In this document: positions 55,185 through 64,000 of the stretch, one piece after another
Layout of the letters: every line of letters begins with the position of its first letter
Numbering within the stretch: position 1 is the first letter of the stretch
Assembly (NCBI RefSeq): GCF_030680185.1
Contig: NZ_JAUXVZ010000048.1
Location: 1-64,000 of the forward strand
Reading direction: 5' to 3'
Length of the DNA: 64,000 nt
Origin: Phenylobacterium sp.
Lineage (GTDB): Bacteria; Pseudomonadota; Alphaproteobacteria; Caulobacterales; Caulobacteraceae
Program-made: the position numbers and the translations under genes
The notes under the pieces: model-generated
What the model saw: only the letters and a program-made list of their open reading frames with translations
The model's database searches: none
What the model was told of the DNA's origin: nothing

Positions 55185-55589
55185 ATGGATCTTCTGGTCA
55201 ATATCGATGTGCCCGACCTTGAACGCGCCGAGGCCTTCTATGTGGCGGCGCTCAACCTGACGCCGACGCGGCGGTTCGGCCAGGGCGGCGTGGAGTTGTC
55301 GGGCCTGCCCGTGCGGCTCTATCTGCTGGAAAAGCCCGAGGGCTCCATCGGCGCCGGCGACCAGCCCCGCCACTATGGCCGCCATTGGACGCCGGTCCAC
55401 ATGGACGTGGTGGTGGACGATCTCGAAGCCGCCCTCGCCCGCGCCCTCGCCGCCGGCGCCACCCTGGAGCAGCCGGCGCGCACCGAGGTCTGGGGCAGGA
55501 TCGCCCTGCTCGCCGACCCCTTCGGCCACGGCCTCTGCCTGATCCAGTTCCTCAACCGCGGCTATGACGAGGTGAGCACGGCGGTTTAG
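55185..55589 (+). CDS. VOC (glyoxalase/bleomycin-resistance fold) protein
   Basis: 134 residues: NIDVPDLERAEAFYVAALNL is the first beta-alpha-beta unit, VHMDVVVDDLEAALARALAA the second, and LADPFGHGLCLIQFLNRGYD the end, where a metal-ligand histidine/glutamate would sit. Function cannot be narrowed; members include glyoxalases, dioxygenases and resistance proteins. ATG at 55185 is well placed. It converges on the TetR gene, nine bases away. Confidence 0.88.
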   Translation: MDLLVNIDVPDLERAEAFYVAALNLTPTRRFGQGGVELSGLPVRLYLLEKPEGSIGAGDQPRHYGRHWTPVHMDVVVDDLEAALARALAAGATLEQPARTEVWGRIALLADPFGHGLCLIQFLNRGYDEVSTAV

Positions 55590-55598
55590 GGCGCAGCC

Positions 55599-56150
55599 TC
55601 AATCCGCCGCACGGTCCCCGATCCAGGCCCGCGTGGCGCTGAGAATTTCGTCGGACAGCGCCTCGTCGTCGGCTGTTCGCGCCAGGATGACCGCGCCGAC
55701 CATCGAGGCCCAGAGGCCGATCGCCTTCTGCCGGGCCTGCGGCGCATCCGTAGACGAGATCGAGGCGGCGATCCGGCTGATCTGCGAGCGGAGACTGTCG
55801 GTCATGGCGGCTCGAGCTTCGGGCGTCTGGCGCCGCGTATCGGCGGCCAGAGCCGCCATGGGGCACCCCTGCGCCACGCCATCCCGATGCCGGGGCGACA
55901 GATAGCCGTCCAGGAAGGCGTCAAGACCCTGCCCGGTCGTCTCGCCCCCCTCCGAAATGTGCGCCAAGGTCTGGGCGATCAGGTCGTCCTTGGATGCAAA
56001 GTGGCCGTAGAAGCCCCCGTGCGTAAGGCCAGCGGCCTGCATCACCTCGGCCACACTGACCGACGCGAAACCCCGCTCACGAAAGAGCCGCCCCGCGGCG
56101 TCCAGGATACGCAGGCGGTTGGCCTGCATCTGCTCTCGGCTGACTTTCAT
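55599..56150 (-). CDS. TetR/AcrR family transcriptional regulator
   Basis: 183 residues. The helix-turn-helix is MQANRLRILDAAGRLFRERG followed by ASVSVAEVMQAAGLTHGGFY and GHFASKDDLIAQTLAH; the C-terminal ligand domain contains a single cysteine in GVAQGCPMAALAAD, a hallmark of the TetR_C_13-type group that includes AcrR-like and NemR-like redox/electrophile sensors. It is divergent from the SDR gene at 56249, and two near-identical palindromes lie between them. Confidence 0.93.
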   Translation of the reverse strand: MKVSREQMQANRLRILDAAGRLFRERGFASVSVAEVMQAAGLTHGGFYGHFASKDDLIAQTLAHISEGGETTGQGLDAFLDGYLSPRHRDGVAQGCPMAALAADTRRQTPEARAAMTDSLRSQISRIAASISSTDAPQARQKAIGLWASMVGAVILARTADDEALSDEILSATRAWIGDRAAD

Positions 56151-56176
56151 CGACGCTCTCCACCATTGACACTTAC

Positions 56177-56190
56177 ATGATGGCCATCAT
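56177..56190. promoter_or_regulatory. TetR operator copy 1
   Basis: ATGATGGCCATCAT is a perfect 14-base palindrome. It matches the second copy at 56205-56218 in the form ATGATRGYYATCAT. Lies 27 bases from the TetR gene start and in the shared divergent promoter region. Confidence 0.75.
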
Positions 56191-56202
56191 ATTTGGCAAC
56201 AT

Positions 56203-56220
56203 TCATGATAGTTATCATGA
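56203..56220. promoter_or_regulatory. TetR operator copy 2
   Basis: TCATGATA-GT-TATCATGA is an 18-base palindrome with a two-base centre. Its core ATGATAGTTATCAT is the second copy of the ATGATRGYYATCAT motif. Centre-to-centre distance from copy 1 is 28 bases. It sits 29 bases before the SDR start and probably represses both genes. Confidence 0.75.
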
Positions 56221-56248
56221 TTAAGCCCGACGACCCTGGAGATTCCCA

Positions 56249-57037
56249 ATGCCCGCCCTGCCTTCCGTCCTGATCACCGGCGCCTCGAGCGGCATCGGCG
56301 CCACCTATGCCGATCGCTTCGCCCGTCGAGGTCATGACCTGATCCTCGTCGCGCGGGACACGGCGCGTATGGACGCCCTGGCCGAGCGGCTGCGCGACGA
56401 GACCGGCGTGTCCATCGAGGTGACCCCGGCCGACCTGACCCGCAGCGAGGATCTGGAGGCGGTCGCCGCCCGGCTGCGCGCAGATGAGCGCATCGGCGTG
56501 CTGATCAACAATGCCGGCGCCAGCCTGAGCGGCGGCTTCGCCAACCAGTCGATGGCGGACGTGCTGAAGCTCATCGCCTTGAACGTGTCGGCCGTGACAG
56601 GCCTGGCGAACGCCGTCGCGCCCCGTTTCGCGCAAAAGGGCGAAGGCGCCATCGTCAATATCGGCTCCGTGGTGGGTCTGGCGCCCGAATTCGGCCTTTC
56701 GGTCTATGGGGCGACCAAGGCCTTCGTGCTCTTCCTGTCGCAGGGCCTCGCCCTCGAGCTTGGCCCCAAGGGCGTCTACGTCCAGGCCGTACTTCCGGCC
56801 GGCACCCGCACCGAAATCTGGAGCCGGTCCGGCGTGACCCCCGACAACCTGCCGCCGTTGATGGAGGTGGGAGACCTCGTGGACGCCGCCCTGGCGGGGT
56901 TCGATCTCCGAGAGCCGATCACCATTCCGCCCCTGCACAATGGGGGCCTCTGGGACGACTTCCATACCGCCCGCCAGGCCATGCTGCCTGGCTTCGGCCA
57001 GATCGAGCCCGCCGCTCGCTATCGCCAGACGGCCTAG
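56249..57037 (+). CDS. SDR family NAD(P)-dependent oxidoreductase
   Basis: 262 residues. [19 protein letters not shown] is the NAD(P) motif, [20 protein letters not shown] the NNAG block, [13 protein letters not shown] has the catalytic serine and [19 protein letters not shown] the Y-x3-K. Substrate unknown. Divergent from the TetR gene and very likely its regulated target, given the two operators between. Its stop overlaps the convergent LLM gene's stop as CTAG (57034-57037). Confidence 0.93.
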   Translation: MPALPSVLITGASSGIGATYADRFARRGHDLILVARDTARMDALAERLRDETGVSIEVTPADLTRSEDLEAVAARLRADERIGVLINNAGASLSGGFANQSMADVLKLIALNVSAVTGLANAVAPRFAQKGEGAIVNIGSVVGLAPEFGLSVYGATKAFVLFLSQGLALELGPKGVYVQAVLPAGTRTEIWSRSGVTPDNLPPLMEVGDLVDAALAGFDLREPITIPPLHNGGLWDDFHTARQAMLPGFGQIEPAARYRQTA

Positions 57038-58029
57038 GCCGCCGCGGCCAGGGCGTCGCGGGCCTGGCTGGCGATCTCCAGGGAGCGGACACGCTTGGCC
57101 TGGTCGAAGATCTGGGCGGTGATGATGATCTCGTCGGGGCGATGCTCGGCCACGAACCGCGCCAGGCCGGCGCGCACGGTCTCAGGCCCGCCCACCACCG
57201 CCTTGGAGAGCGGCGAGCCCGGCGCCACCGTGCCGGCCAGCGCGCCTTCCGCATCCTCGATCGGCGGCGGCAGGGGGCCGGGCTGGCCCCGGTGCAGGTT
57301 CACGAAGGCCTGCTGCAGCGAGGTGAAGAGATATTTCGCCTCGGCGTCGGTCTCGGCCGCCACCAGGTTGAGGGCCAGCATCAGGCGCGGCTGGTCGCCG
57401 GGCTGGGCGGGGTTGAACTGTTGCCGATAGATCTGGGCGGCCTGGTCCATCATGGCCGGCGCAAAGTGAGAGGCGAAGGCGTAGGGCAGGCCCAGCGCCG
57501 CGGCCAGCTGGGCGCCATAGAGGCTCGAGCCCAGCACCCAGACCGGCACCTTGGAGCCCACGCCCGGCACGGCGCGCACGGTCTGGCCCGGCTGCGCGTC
57601 GTCCAGCAGAGCCATCAGCTCCATGACGTCCTGCGGAAACTGGTCGACGCCGCCGGCCAGGTTGCGGCGCAGGGCGCGGGCGGTGACCTGGTCGGTCCCC
57701 GGCGCCCGGCCGACGCCCAGGTCGATCCGCCCCGGATAGAGGGCGTCCAGTGTGCCGAACTGCTCGGCGATGATCAGCGGCGCATGGTTGGGCAGCATGA
57801 CGCCGCCGGCCCCCAGCCGGATCGTCGAGGTCCCCTCCCCCACATAGGCCAGCGCCACGGCGGTCGCCGCGCTGGCGATGCCGGTCATGTTGTGGTGCTC
57901 GGCCATCCAGTAGCGCGCAAACCCCAGCCGCTCAGCGGCGCGGGCCAGGTTGCGGCTGTCGCGAAGCGACTGACCAGGGCTGCCGCCCTGCACGATGGGC
58001 GAAAGGTCGAGAACGGAGATCGGGATCAT
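57034..58029 (-). CDS. LLM class flavin-dependent oxidoreductase
   Basis: 331 residues of the bacterial luciferase-like TIM barrel family: [20 protein letters not shown] is the group signature, then [53 protein letters not shown] and [20 protein letters not shown]. Such monooxygenases use FMN or F420; this subgroup is usually FMN-linked and its substrates are unknown. Start ATG at 58029. Convergent with the SDR gene with four bases shared. Confidence 0.93.
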   Translation of the reverse strand: MIPISVLDLSPIVQGGSPGQSLRDSRNLARAAERLGFARYWMAEHHNMTGIASAATAVALAYVGEGTSTIRLGAGGVMLPNHAPLIIAEQFGTLDALYPGRIDLGVGRAPGTDQVTARALRRNLAGGVDQFPQDVMELMALLDDAQPGQTVRAVPGVGSKVPVWVLGSSLYGAQLAAALGLPYAFASHFAPAMMDQAAQIYRQQFNPAQPGDQPRLMLALNLVAAETDAEAKYLFTSLQQAFVNLHRGQPGPLPPPIEDAEGALAGTVAPGSPLSKAVVGGPETVRAGLARFVAEHRPDEIIITAQIFDQAKRVRSLEIASQARDALAAAA

Positions 58030-58103
58030 GGAGGGGTATATAGGTGGGCGCAGCGGGATTGCTCGGGGTGGGCGAAGAGCATCAGGCGCCGGTCACCGGG
58101 AAC

Positions 58104-59036
58104 TCACAGGGCTGCGGTGAGCGCTGCGGGGTCTTCCCGGCTTCCTGCCAGGCTCGCGCGCGCCTGCTGGGTCTCCCGCCGTGGCGGGGCGCCGAACATC
58201 CGGGCGTACTCGCGGCTGAACTGGGACACGCTCTCATAGCCCACCGAGAAGGCGGCCGGCCCCGCCCGCTCGCCTTCGGTCAGCATGCGGCGCCGAGCCT
58301 CCAGAAGACGCAGATGCTTCTGGTACTGCAGCGGCGACATGGAGGTCAGCGCCTTGAAGTGCTGATGGAAGGCCGAGGGACTCAGGCCCGCGAGCCCCGC
58401 CAATTCGGCCACACTGAGCGGCGTATCGAAGTGCTCACGCAGGTGATGGATGGCGACGGCGATCCGCTGCGGCGGTCCCTCGGGCAGGACCATCCGGGCG
58501 ACGTTCGCCGCCGCGCGGCTGGTCATCAGCCAATAGGCGATCTCGCGCATGACGCCGGGATAGAGGATGTCGATCGCGGCCGGCTGCTCGACCAGCTCGA
58601 TCAGGCGCAGCATGGCCGCGCCGATGCGCTCATCAACCTCTTCGACCACCAGGCCGAGCCCGGCGGGGCCGCGGGGCTGGGCGGCCTTCTCCATTCGGGT
58701 GACCACATCGAGAATGATGTCCGGATCAAGCGCCAGAGTGGCGCCGATGAAGGGCTTCTCCGGCGTGGCGTCGATGATCTCGCTGAGCACCGGCACCTCA
58801 ACCGTGATGACAAGGGACTGCATGTGGCCGTAGGTCAGGGTGCTGTCGCCGATCATCACCCGCTTGGCCGCCTGGGCGATCAGGCATAGCGAAGGGCGAT
58901 AGGTCATGTGCCGCGGCGGCACGCAGCCATAGGTGCGGATCAGCCGCAGACCTGGGACGTCCGTCTCGATCCCCCCATTCTCGACCCCTTGCCGGTCAAG
59001 GACTCCTGCGATCGCGTCAGTCAGTCGGCTGGCCAT
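58104..59036 (-). CDS. AraC family transcriptional regulator
   Basis: 310 residues. The N-terminal AraC_N-type sensing domain has GLRLIRTYGCVPPRHMTYRP and SLVITVEVPVLSEI; the C-terminal DNA-binding domain has two helix-turn-helix units, LSVAELAGLAGLSPSAFHQH and AAFSVGYESVSQFSREYARM. Start ATG at 59036 has GGGAGG at good spacing; 18 extra residues upstream are not needed. Divergent from the SDR-MFS operon, which it likely controls, as is common for this AraC type beside oxidoreductase genes. Confidence 0.92.
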   Translation of the reverse strand: MASRLTDAIAGVLDRQGVENGGIETDVPGLRLIRTYGCVPPRHMTYRPSLCLIAQAAKRVMIGDSTLTYGHMQSLVITVEVPVLSEIIDATPEKPFIGATLALDPDIILDVVTRMEKAAQPRGPAGLGLVVEEVDERIGAAMLRLIELVEQPAAIDILYPGVMREIAYWLMTSRAAANVARMVLPEGPPQRIAVAIHHLREHFDTPLSVAELAGLAGLSPSAFHQHFKALTSMSPLQYQKHLRLLEARRRMLTEGERAGPAAFSVGYESVSQFSREYARMFGAPPRRETQQARASLAGSREDPAALTAAL

Positions 59037-59174
59037 CTCATCCTCCCATTTCGCGATCCAAGGGCTACGCCCTTGATCAGGCGCCGGCAAGGCGACCTGG
59101 AGTTTCAGGCAAAAAACGCGGCGTATCCGACATTCGCTTTTGCGGCCAGGCGAACGAGCTTGAGGGCCTCAAAC

Positions 59175-59190
59175 GACCGCCCTGGCGGTC
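59175..59190. promoter_or_regulatory. Palindrome before SDR gene
   Basis: GACCGCC-CT-GGCGGTC is a perfect palindrome with seven-base arms, 18 bases before the SDR start. AraC proteins usually bind direct repeats, so it may be an operator for another factor or a chance GC-rich palindrome. Confidence 0.35.
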
Positions 59191-59208
59191 CTGAAGTCGG
59201 AGCCTCTC

Positions 59209-60135
59209 ATGAGCCGTTGGACCACCGAAGACATCCCGCCGCAGAGGGGCCGAACCGCAGTTGTGACCGGCGCCGCGGGTCTGGGCTTTGAGACCGCCCG
59301 GGCGCTGGCCCGCGCGGGCGCTCAGGTGATTCTCGCCAGCCGAAATCCGGCGACGGGAGCCGAAGCCATCGCGCGCATCAAGCACGAGACCCCCTCAGCC
59401 CTGGTCCGGTTCGAGGCGGTGGACCTGGGCGACCTTGGCTCGGTCGCCGCGCTCGCTGGCCGCCTAAGCGACCAGATCCAGAGGCTGGACCTGCTGATCA
59501 ACAACGCCGGGGTGATGACGCCGCCGCGCCGGATGGAGACAGCCGACGGCTTCGAGCTGCAGTTCGGGGCCAATTATCTGGGCCACTTCGCCCTGACCGC
59601 CCTGCTGCTGCCGCTGCTGATGAATGCGGGGCAGGCGCGGGTCGTGACGGTGTCGAGCGTCGCAGCGCGACAGGGGCGGATCAACTTCTCGGACCTGCAA
59701 GCGCGCGAAGACTACAACACCATGCTTGTCTACGCCCAGTCGAAGCTGGCCTGCCTCATGTTCGCCCAGGAACTGCAGCGCCGCAGCCAGGACCGTGGCT
59801 GGGGGGTGGCCAGCATGGCCGCTCATCCAGGCATTTCGCGCACCAGGCTGCTCTACAATGCGCCGGGCGGACCGACCCGTGTCAGGCGCACCCTGCGCGC
59901 CCTGTTGTGGTTCATGTTCCAGCCCGCGCCCCAGGGCGCCCTGCCGCAGCTATTCGCAGCGACAGCGTCGGCGGCCGAGGGCGGCGCCTACTACGGCCCG
60001 GACGGATTCGCCGAACTGAATGGCTTTCCGACCAAGGCCCGCATGCCCCGGCCGGCGACGGACGAGACCGCCTGCGTTCGCCTGTGGGAGGTCTCGGAAG
60101 ACCTGACCGGCGTCAGATTCCCGGGCCAGTCATGA
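59209..60135 (+). CDS. SDR family oxidoreductase (retinol dehydrogenase-like)
   Basis: 308 residues. AVVTGAAGLGFETARALARA is the NAD(P) motif, LDLLINNAGVMTPPRRMETA the NNAG block, FGANYLGHFALTALLLPLLM is the group's hallmark, and YAQSKLACLMFAQEL has the Y-x3-K. This subgroup (retinol dehydrogenase/WWOX-like) has uncharacterised bacterial members. ATG with GGAG upstream. Its stop overlaps the MFS start as ATGA, so the two are an operon. Confidence 0.92.
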   Translation: MSRWTTEDIPPQRGRTAVVTGAAGLGFETARALARAGAQVILASRNPATGAEAIARIKHETPSALVRFEAVDLGDLGSVAALAGRLSDQIQRLDLLINNAGVMTPPRRMETADGFELQFGANYLGHFALTALLLPLLMNAGQARVVTVSSVAARQGRINFSDLQAREDYNTMLVYAQSKLACLMFAQELQRRSQDRGWGVASMAAHPGISRTRLLYNAPGGPTRVRRTLRALLWFMFQPAPQGALPQLFAATASAAEGGAYYGPDGFAELNGFPTKARMPRPATDETACVRLWEVSEDLTGVRFPGQS

Positions 60136-61436
60136 CAGATTCCAATCCCATGCAGACGCCATACGCCAGTGGCTGGCGCCTCTTCGCGCTCCTCGCCGCC
60201 CTGGTCCTGATCAACGCCCTCGGCCAGATCGACCGCATCCTGCCGTTTATCCTGGCCGAGGCGATCAAGACCGACCTGTCGCTATCGGACACCCAGATCG
60301 GTCTCCTGACCGGCGTCGCCTTCGCCGTCTGCTACACCCTGCTGTCCCTCCCCCTCGCCCGCGCCGCCGACCGCGGCTCGCCCCGAATTGTACTGCTGAT
60401 CTGCCTGGGGGTCTGGAGCGCGATGACAGCGCTTGGGGGCATGGCGGCAAGCTTCCTGTTCCTGGCGCTCACCCGGTTCGGCGTCGCCGTCGGCGAGGCC
60501 GGGGCCATCCCCTCCGGTCACGCCCTGATCGCCCGCCTCGTCCCCCCTGAGCGCCGCGGCCTGGCCATCGGTCTTTTCTCCATGGGCATTCCCCTGGGAA
60601 CCATGATCGGCTTTGCGGCCGGCGGCGCCATGGCCGACACCCTGGGCTGGCGCACGGCCCTGGTCGGGTTCGGGGCCGCCGGCGGCCTGGCGGCCCTGCT
60701 CGCCCTGCTGGTCATCCGGCCGACCCCGCCCCTGCCTCGCGCCGAGGCAGACGACCAGCCGTTCCTCGCCTCAGCGCTCCGGCTCGCCGCCGCGCCCGGC
60801 TTCCGTTGGCTGTTAGCCGGGGGCGTCGCCATTGGCTTCGGCACGGCCCCCTTCTACGCCTTCTCCGCCCCCTTCCTGATCCGCACGCATGGGTTCACCG
60901 CCGGCGAGGTCGGACTCGCCTTCGGCCTGCTCCAGGGTCTGATGGGCGTCCTTGGGACCCTGCTCGGGGGTCGCGCCTTCGACCGCGCCGCCCAATCCAG
61001 AACAGGCCATGTGCTGCGCCGTCCGGCCCTCGCCCTGCTGATCGCCGCCCCGGCGCTGACCGCAGGCCTGTTCGCGCCGGAGGGCTGGATGTCGATCGCC
61101 CTGTTCGTGCCCGGCATGTTCGCCTTCGCCTTCCTCCTGCCCTCGGCCTTTGGCGCGGCGCATCTCGTCGCCGGCGCAGGTCGCCAGGCCCTGGCCTCCA
61201 GCCTGATGATGGTCGCCTCGGGCCTCCTGGGGCCAGCCCTTGGCCCCGTCATCGTCGGCATGATCAGCGACACAGTGGCCGCTACGGGCCTCACCAACAG
61301 CCTGGGGTTTGGCCTGCTGATCGTCCCCGTCGGCGTCGCCCTGTCTGGTCTGGCCTGCCTGATCGCCGACCAGCGCATTTCAGCCCAGCTACGCGCCGCG
61401 CCCGTCAACGCCCCACGCTTCTCATATTCGACCTGA
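60132..61436 (+). CDS. MFS transporter, Spinster-like, copy 3
   Basis: 434 residues, 12 membrane spans. INALGQIDRILPFILAEAIK, SDTQIGLLTGVAFAVCYTLL, FGVAVGEAGAIPSGHALIAR and GIPLGTMIGFAAGGAMAD resemble the two tandem carriers at 24211 and 25714, though the aspartate/arginine motif (QIDRILPF in place of FLDRQ) is shifted. ATG overlaps the SDR stop. Substrate unknown; it may export or import the SDR's substrate or product. Confidence 0.9.
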   Translation: MTDSNPMQTPYASGWRLFALLAALVLINALGQIDRILPFILAEAIKTDLSLSDTQIGLLTGVAFAVCYTLLSLPLARAADRGSPRIVLLICLGVWSAMTALGGMAASFLFLALTRFGVAVGEAGAIPSGHALIARLVPPERRGLAIGLFSMGIPLGTMIGFAAGGAMADTLGWRTALVGFGAAGGLAALLALLVIRPTPPLPRAEADDQPFLASALRLAAAPGFRWLLAGGVAIGFGTAPFYAFSAPFLIRTHGFTAGEVGLAFGLLQGLMGVLGTLLGGRAFDRAAQSRTGHVLRRPALALLIAAPALTAGLFAPEGWMSIALFVPGMFAFAFLLPSAFGAAHLVAGAGRQALASSLMMVASGLLGPALGPVIVGMISDTVAATGLTNSLGFGLLIVPVGVALSGLACLIADQRISAQLRAAPVNAPRFSYST

Positions 61437-61602
61437 GGGGACATTCGATAAACCTGAGGACGTGGCCAACCTCATCACCGCTGTGGGTTCGGGAGATGGC
61501 GGATGGATCGACAGGTGGTCTTGGCCAATGGCGGCCTCTCCTGATCGCTGACTGAGGTTGGCGACAGGACAGGTCGGCCAGCCTCAGGCTTCCCCCGCCC
61601 CC

Positions 61603-62040
61603 TTACCCCGTCACCACCGCCGCGAACCGCCCGTCGAAATCCCGCGCGATGTCGGCCAGCGTCACCTCGCCGAACTTGGCGATGACCAGGGCCTCGGCGG
61701 CGGCCAGGGTGTCGGCGACGGCGGCGTTGACGGCTTGTTCGACTAGGCAGCGGGGGTCGTCGTCGGCCAGGCCGATGGCGAACAGGCGCGGGTCGCCCAG
61801 GGCGCGGTAGATGTCCAGCAGGCTCACCTCCGCCAAGGTGCGGTTGAGCGCCCACCCGCCGCCGTGGCCCTTTTCGGAGCGCACGATCCCCTGGTCGCGC
61901 AGGCCCGCCATGGTGCGGCGGACCACCACGGCGTTGGTGTTGAGCATCTGGGCCAGGTGCTCGGACGTCATGGCGCCGTCGTGGCGGTCCATGTGGATCA
62001 GGGCGTGCAGCATGCGCGAGAGGCGGCTGTCGCTTCGCAT
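61603..62040 (-). CDS. Rrf2 family transcriptional regulator
   Basis: 145 residues. The winged helix reads RLSRMLHALIHMDRHDGAMT, SEHLAQMLNTNAVVVRRTMA and GLRDQGIVRSEKGHGGGWAL, the Rrf2 fold. LADDDPRCLVEQAVNAAV contains one cysteine but no three-cysteine iron-sulphur cluster site, so this is the cluster-free (YwnA/NsrR-unlike) type. ATG at 62040 with GGAGA upstream. It is divergent from the thioredoxin-reductase-like gene, a frequent pairing. Confidence 0.9.
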   Translation of the reverse strand: MRSDSRLSRMLHALIHMDRHDGAMTSEHLAQMLNTNAVVVRRTMAGLRDQGIVRSEKGHGGGWALNRTLAEVSLLDIYRALGDPRLFAIGLADDDPRCLVEQAVNAAVADTLAAAEALVIAKFGEVTLADIARDFDGRFAAVVTG

Positions 62041-62174
62041 GGGGGCTCTCCGGTTGGCCCTCAACCATAGGCCATAATTCTCGAAACAACAGGAGTTGCG
62101 TGAACGACTTCCGCACCCCATCATGTAACTTCTAGAGCGGCGAGATGGCCGTGACCCCTGATCAGGAGTTTCCC

Positions 62175-63068
62175 ATGTCCTATGACGTCATCATCATCGG
62201 CGGCAGCTTCGCCGGCATGTCGGCCGCCCTGCAGCTGGCGCGGGCGCGGCGGCCGATCCTGGTGGTGGATGCGGGCCACCCCCGCAACCGCTTCGCCGAC
62301 GCCTCCCATGGTTTCCTCGGCCAGGACGGCGTGGCGCCGGCGACCATCATGCGCGAAGCCCTGCGCCAGCTCAGCGCCTATCCGAGCGTGGACTTCATCC
62401 ATGGCCAGGCCACCTCCGCCACAGGCGAGCTCGACCGGTTCGAGGTGGTTCTGGAGGCTGGCGCGGCCCACGCCGCCCGCCGGCTGGTGCTGGCCACCGG
62501 GGTCGCCGACACCCTGCCGGACATCCCGGGCCTGGCCGAGCGCTGGGGCCAAAGCGTCATGCACTGCCCCTATTGCCATGGCTATGAGGTGCGTGACCGG
62601 CGGATCGGGGTGCTGGCCAACCATCCGATGTCCAGCCATCAGGCCCTGATGCTGCCCGACTGGGGGCCGACCACCTTCTTCACCCAGGGCATGGTCGCCG
62701 TGGACGAAGAACTGGCGGCGAAGCTGGCCGCCCGAGGCGTCGCGGTCGAGACCACGGCGATCGTCGAGGTGCTGGGCGAAGGCCTGGCCATCTCAGGCGT
62801 GCGCCTGGCCGACGGCCGCAGCGTGGCGCTGGAGGCCATCTTCACCGCGCCGCAGACGGCGCCGGCCAGCCCGCTCGCAGCCCAGCTGAACTGCGCCTTC
62901 GAAGACGGCATGACCGGGCAGCACGTGAAGCTCGAGGCCGGTCAGCTCACCACCGTGCCGGGCGTCTACAGCGCCGGCGACGCCGCCAGCCCCATGCACA
63001 ACGCCACCCTGGCCTCGGCCGCCGGCGTCATGGCCGGGATCGGCGCCCACCAGTCGCTAATCTTCTAG
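62175..63068 (+). CDS. NAD(P)/FAD-dependent oxidoreductase, thioredoxin reductase-like
   Basis: 297 residues. SYDVIIIGGSFAGMSAALQL is the FAD motif, LVVDAGHPRNRFADASHGFL the group's signature, RLVLATGVADTLPDIPG the second motif, HCPYCHGYEVRD carries the CxxC redox pair and VYSAGDAASPMHNATLASAA the FAD end. The NADPH-binding region is poorly conserved (GVLANHPMSS), so it may be a low-activity or different-cofactor member. ATG at 62175 with AGGAG. Likely controlled by the divergent Rrf2 gene. Confidence 0.9.
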   Translation: MSYDVIIIGGSFAGMSAALQLARARRPILVVDAGHPRNRFADASHGFLGQDGVAPATIMREALRQLSAYPSVDFIHGQATSATGELDRFEVVLEAGAAHAARRLVLATGVADTLPDIPGLAERWGQSVMHCPYCHGYEVRDRRIGVLANHPMSSHQALMLPDWGPTTFFTQGMVAVDEELAAKLAARGVAVETTAIVEVLGEGLAISGVRLADGRSVALEAIFTAPQTAPASPLAAQLNCAFEDGMTGQHVKLEAGQLTTVPGVYSAGDAASPMHNATLASAAGVMAGIGAHQSLIF

Positions 63069-63183
63069 CCATCCGGTCAAAGCCCGGCCATGAGGAGGCC
63101 AATGAGCGGGCGAACGCGCCGGGCGGCTGGACAAGACCCCGCAACCTTGGCGCTATGACCCACGAGTCGAACAGGAGCCCCCC

Positions 63184-64000
63184 ATGGCGACGGAAGCAAG
63201 CGGACTGAGCCTGGGTCACGCCGTGGTGCTGCTGGGCGCCGCGGTGATCGCCGTGCCGCTGTTCCGGCGGCTGCAGCTGGGTTCGGTGCTGGGCTATCTG
63301 GCGGCGGGCCTGGTGATCGGTCCGTTCGGCCTGGCCTTCATCTCCGAACCCGAGACCATCCTGCATGTGGCCGAGCTCGGCGTGGTAATGTTCCTGTTCA
63401 TCATCGGCCTGGAGATGCGGCCGGCCAAGCTGTGGAATTTGAGGCGGGAGATCTTCGGCCTCGGCGCCGCCCAGGTAGTGATCTGCGCCGCCCTGCTGTC
63501 GGGTCTGGGCGTTCTGGCGGGCCTGCCCCTCGTGCCCGCGGTGATCGGGGCCAGCGGCTTTGTCCTGTCCTCCACCGCCGTGATCATGAAGATGCTGGAC
63601 GAGCGGGGCCAGACGGCCAGCCCGGCCGGCCAGCGCGCGGTGTCCATCCTGCTGCTGGAGGACCTGGCCGTCGTGCCCCTGTTGGCGCTGGTGGCCGTGC
63701 TGGCCTCGGTGTCTGGGCAGAGCGTCGAGGCCAGCCGGCCAATCTGGCTCTCCATCCTCATGGCGATCGGCACCCTGGCGGCCCTGCTGGCGGCCGGCCG
63801 CTGGTTGCTCAATCCGTTTTTCGGCCTGCTGGCGCGCACCGGCGCGCGGGAGATCATGACGGCGGCCGCCCTGCTGGTGGTGTTGGGGTCGGCCGTGTTC
63901 CTCGACTGGGGCGGACTGTCCATGGCCATGGGCGCCTTCCTGGCCGGCGTCCTCCTGTCGGAGTCCACCTTCCGCCACCAGCTGGAAGCCGACATCGAGC
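63184..64000 (+). CDS. CPA2-type monovalent cation:proton antiporter, 3' end cut by window edge
   Basis: The first 272 residues of a KefB/KefC-like protein: LQLGSVLGYLAAGLVIGPFG, LGVVMFLFIIGLEMRPAKLW, GFVLSSTAVIMKMLDERGQ, SILLLEDLAVVPLLALVAVL and GAFLAGVLLSESTFRHQLEA. Transport-core residues of the CPA2 family are present; the C-terminal regulatory TrkA-N part, if any, is outside. ATG at 63184 with AGGAG upstream. K+ efflux coupled to proton entry is the family role. No ancillary KefF/G gene is visible beside it. Confidence 0.92.
   Translation, partial: MATEASGLSLGHAVVLLGAAVIAVPLFRRLQLGSVLGYLAAGLVIGPFGLAFISEPETILHVAELGVVMFLFIIGLEMRPAKLWNLRREIFGLGAAQVVICAALLSGLGVLAGLPLVPAVIGASGFVLSSTAVIMKMLDERGQTASPAGQRAVSILLLEDLAVVPLLALVAVLASVSGQSVEASRPIWLSILMAIGTLAALLAAGRWLLNPFFGLLARTGAREIMTAAALLVVLGSAVFLDWGGLSMAMGAFLAGVLLSESTFRHQLEADIE

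Overview
The window is GC-rich, densely packed, plasmid-free chromosome of an alphaproteobacterium, most likely of the order Caulobacterales (Caulobacter/Phenylobacterium-like). Signs of this are the small-type purine genes purC-purS-purQ-purL beside the F1-ATPase zeta-type inhibitor gene, a sfsA/map/radC neighbourhood, a DUF1153 (SciP-like) gene behind a perfect CtrA-type TTAA-N7-TTAA box, many TonB-dependent receptors and Spinster-like MFS carriers, and DUF3008/DUF3297/DUF3606/DUF6481 small proteins. The genus is inference; no rRNA is present to settle it.

Region 1 (1-10065) is a surface-polysaccharide region: UDP-glucose dehydrogenase (cut by the left edge), a mannose-1-phosphate guanylyltransferase fused to an AGE-type isomerase domain, a UDP-glucuronate epimerase, a WecG/TagA/CpsF glycosyltransferase, SapC, a methyltransferase, and a tightly coupled GT4 / methyltransferase / alpha-alpha toroid operon. 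Inside it lies a tRNA-Leu(UAA) gene split by a 224-nt group I intron.

Region 2 (10066-12033) is a CtrA-box-led operon of three overlapping genes (winged-helix protein, unknown protein, SciP-like DUF1153 protein). Region 3 (12066-22044) holds the housekeeping order cinA(N)-sfsA-map-radC, opened up by an autotransporter, an MDR oxidoreductase, a membrane LytTR regulator and an acyltransferase. Region 4 (22113-31191) contains stress/small proteins, a lysozyme-inhibitor lipoprotein, a GST, two tandem Spinster-like MFS carriers, purB, a short Kef-type antiporter and a second acyltransferase paralog. Region 5 (31296-42114) is the purine block (zeta inhibitor, purC, purS, lipoprotein, purQ ... purL), interrupted by an MFS carrier, a truncated haemoglobin, a DUF3649-PepSY-DUF3325 iron-uptake operon, and an MDR dehydrogenase.

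Region 6 (42153-52400) has a DUF3313 lipoprotein, DUF3606, and two TonB-dependent receptors flanking a DUF885 hydrolase and an IclR regulator, suggesting regulated uptake and breakdown of an unknown ligand. Region 7 (52468-64000) is a metabolic/regulatory stretch: a frameshifted CinA C-terminal gene, a class C beta-lactamase-fold hydrolase, a ZIP transporter, VOC protein, a TetR/SDR divergent pair with two clear operators, LLM flavin oxidoreductase, AraC/SDR/MFS, Rrf2/thioredoxin-reductase-like pair, and a CPA2 antiporter cut by the right edge.

No CRISPR array, insertion sequence, integrase, phage gene, rRNA operon or replication origin was seen. The most unusual items are the tRNA-Leu(UAA) group I intron and the CtrA-box/SciP-like operon.
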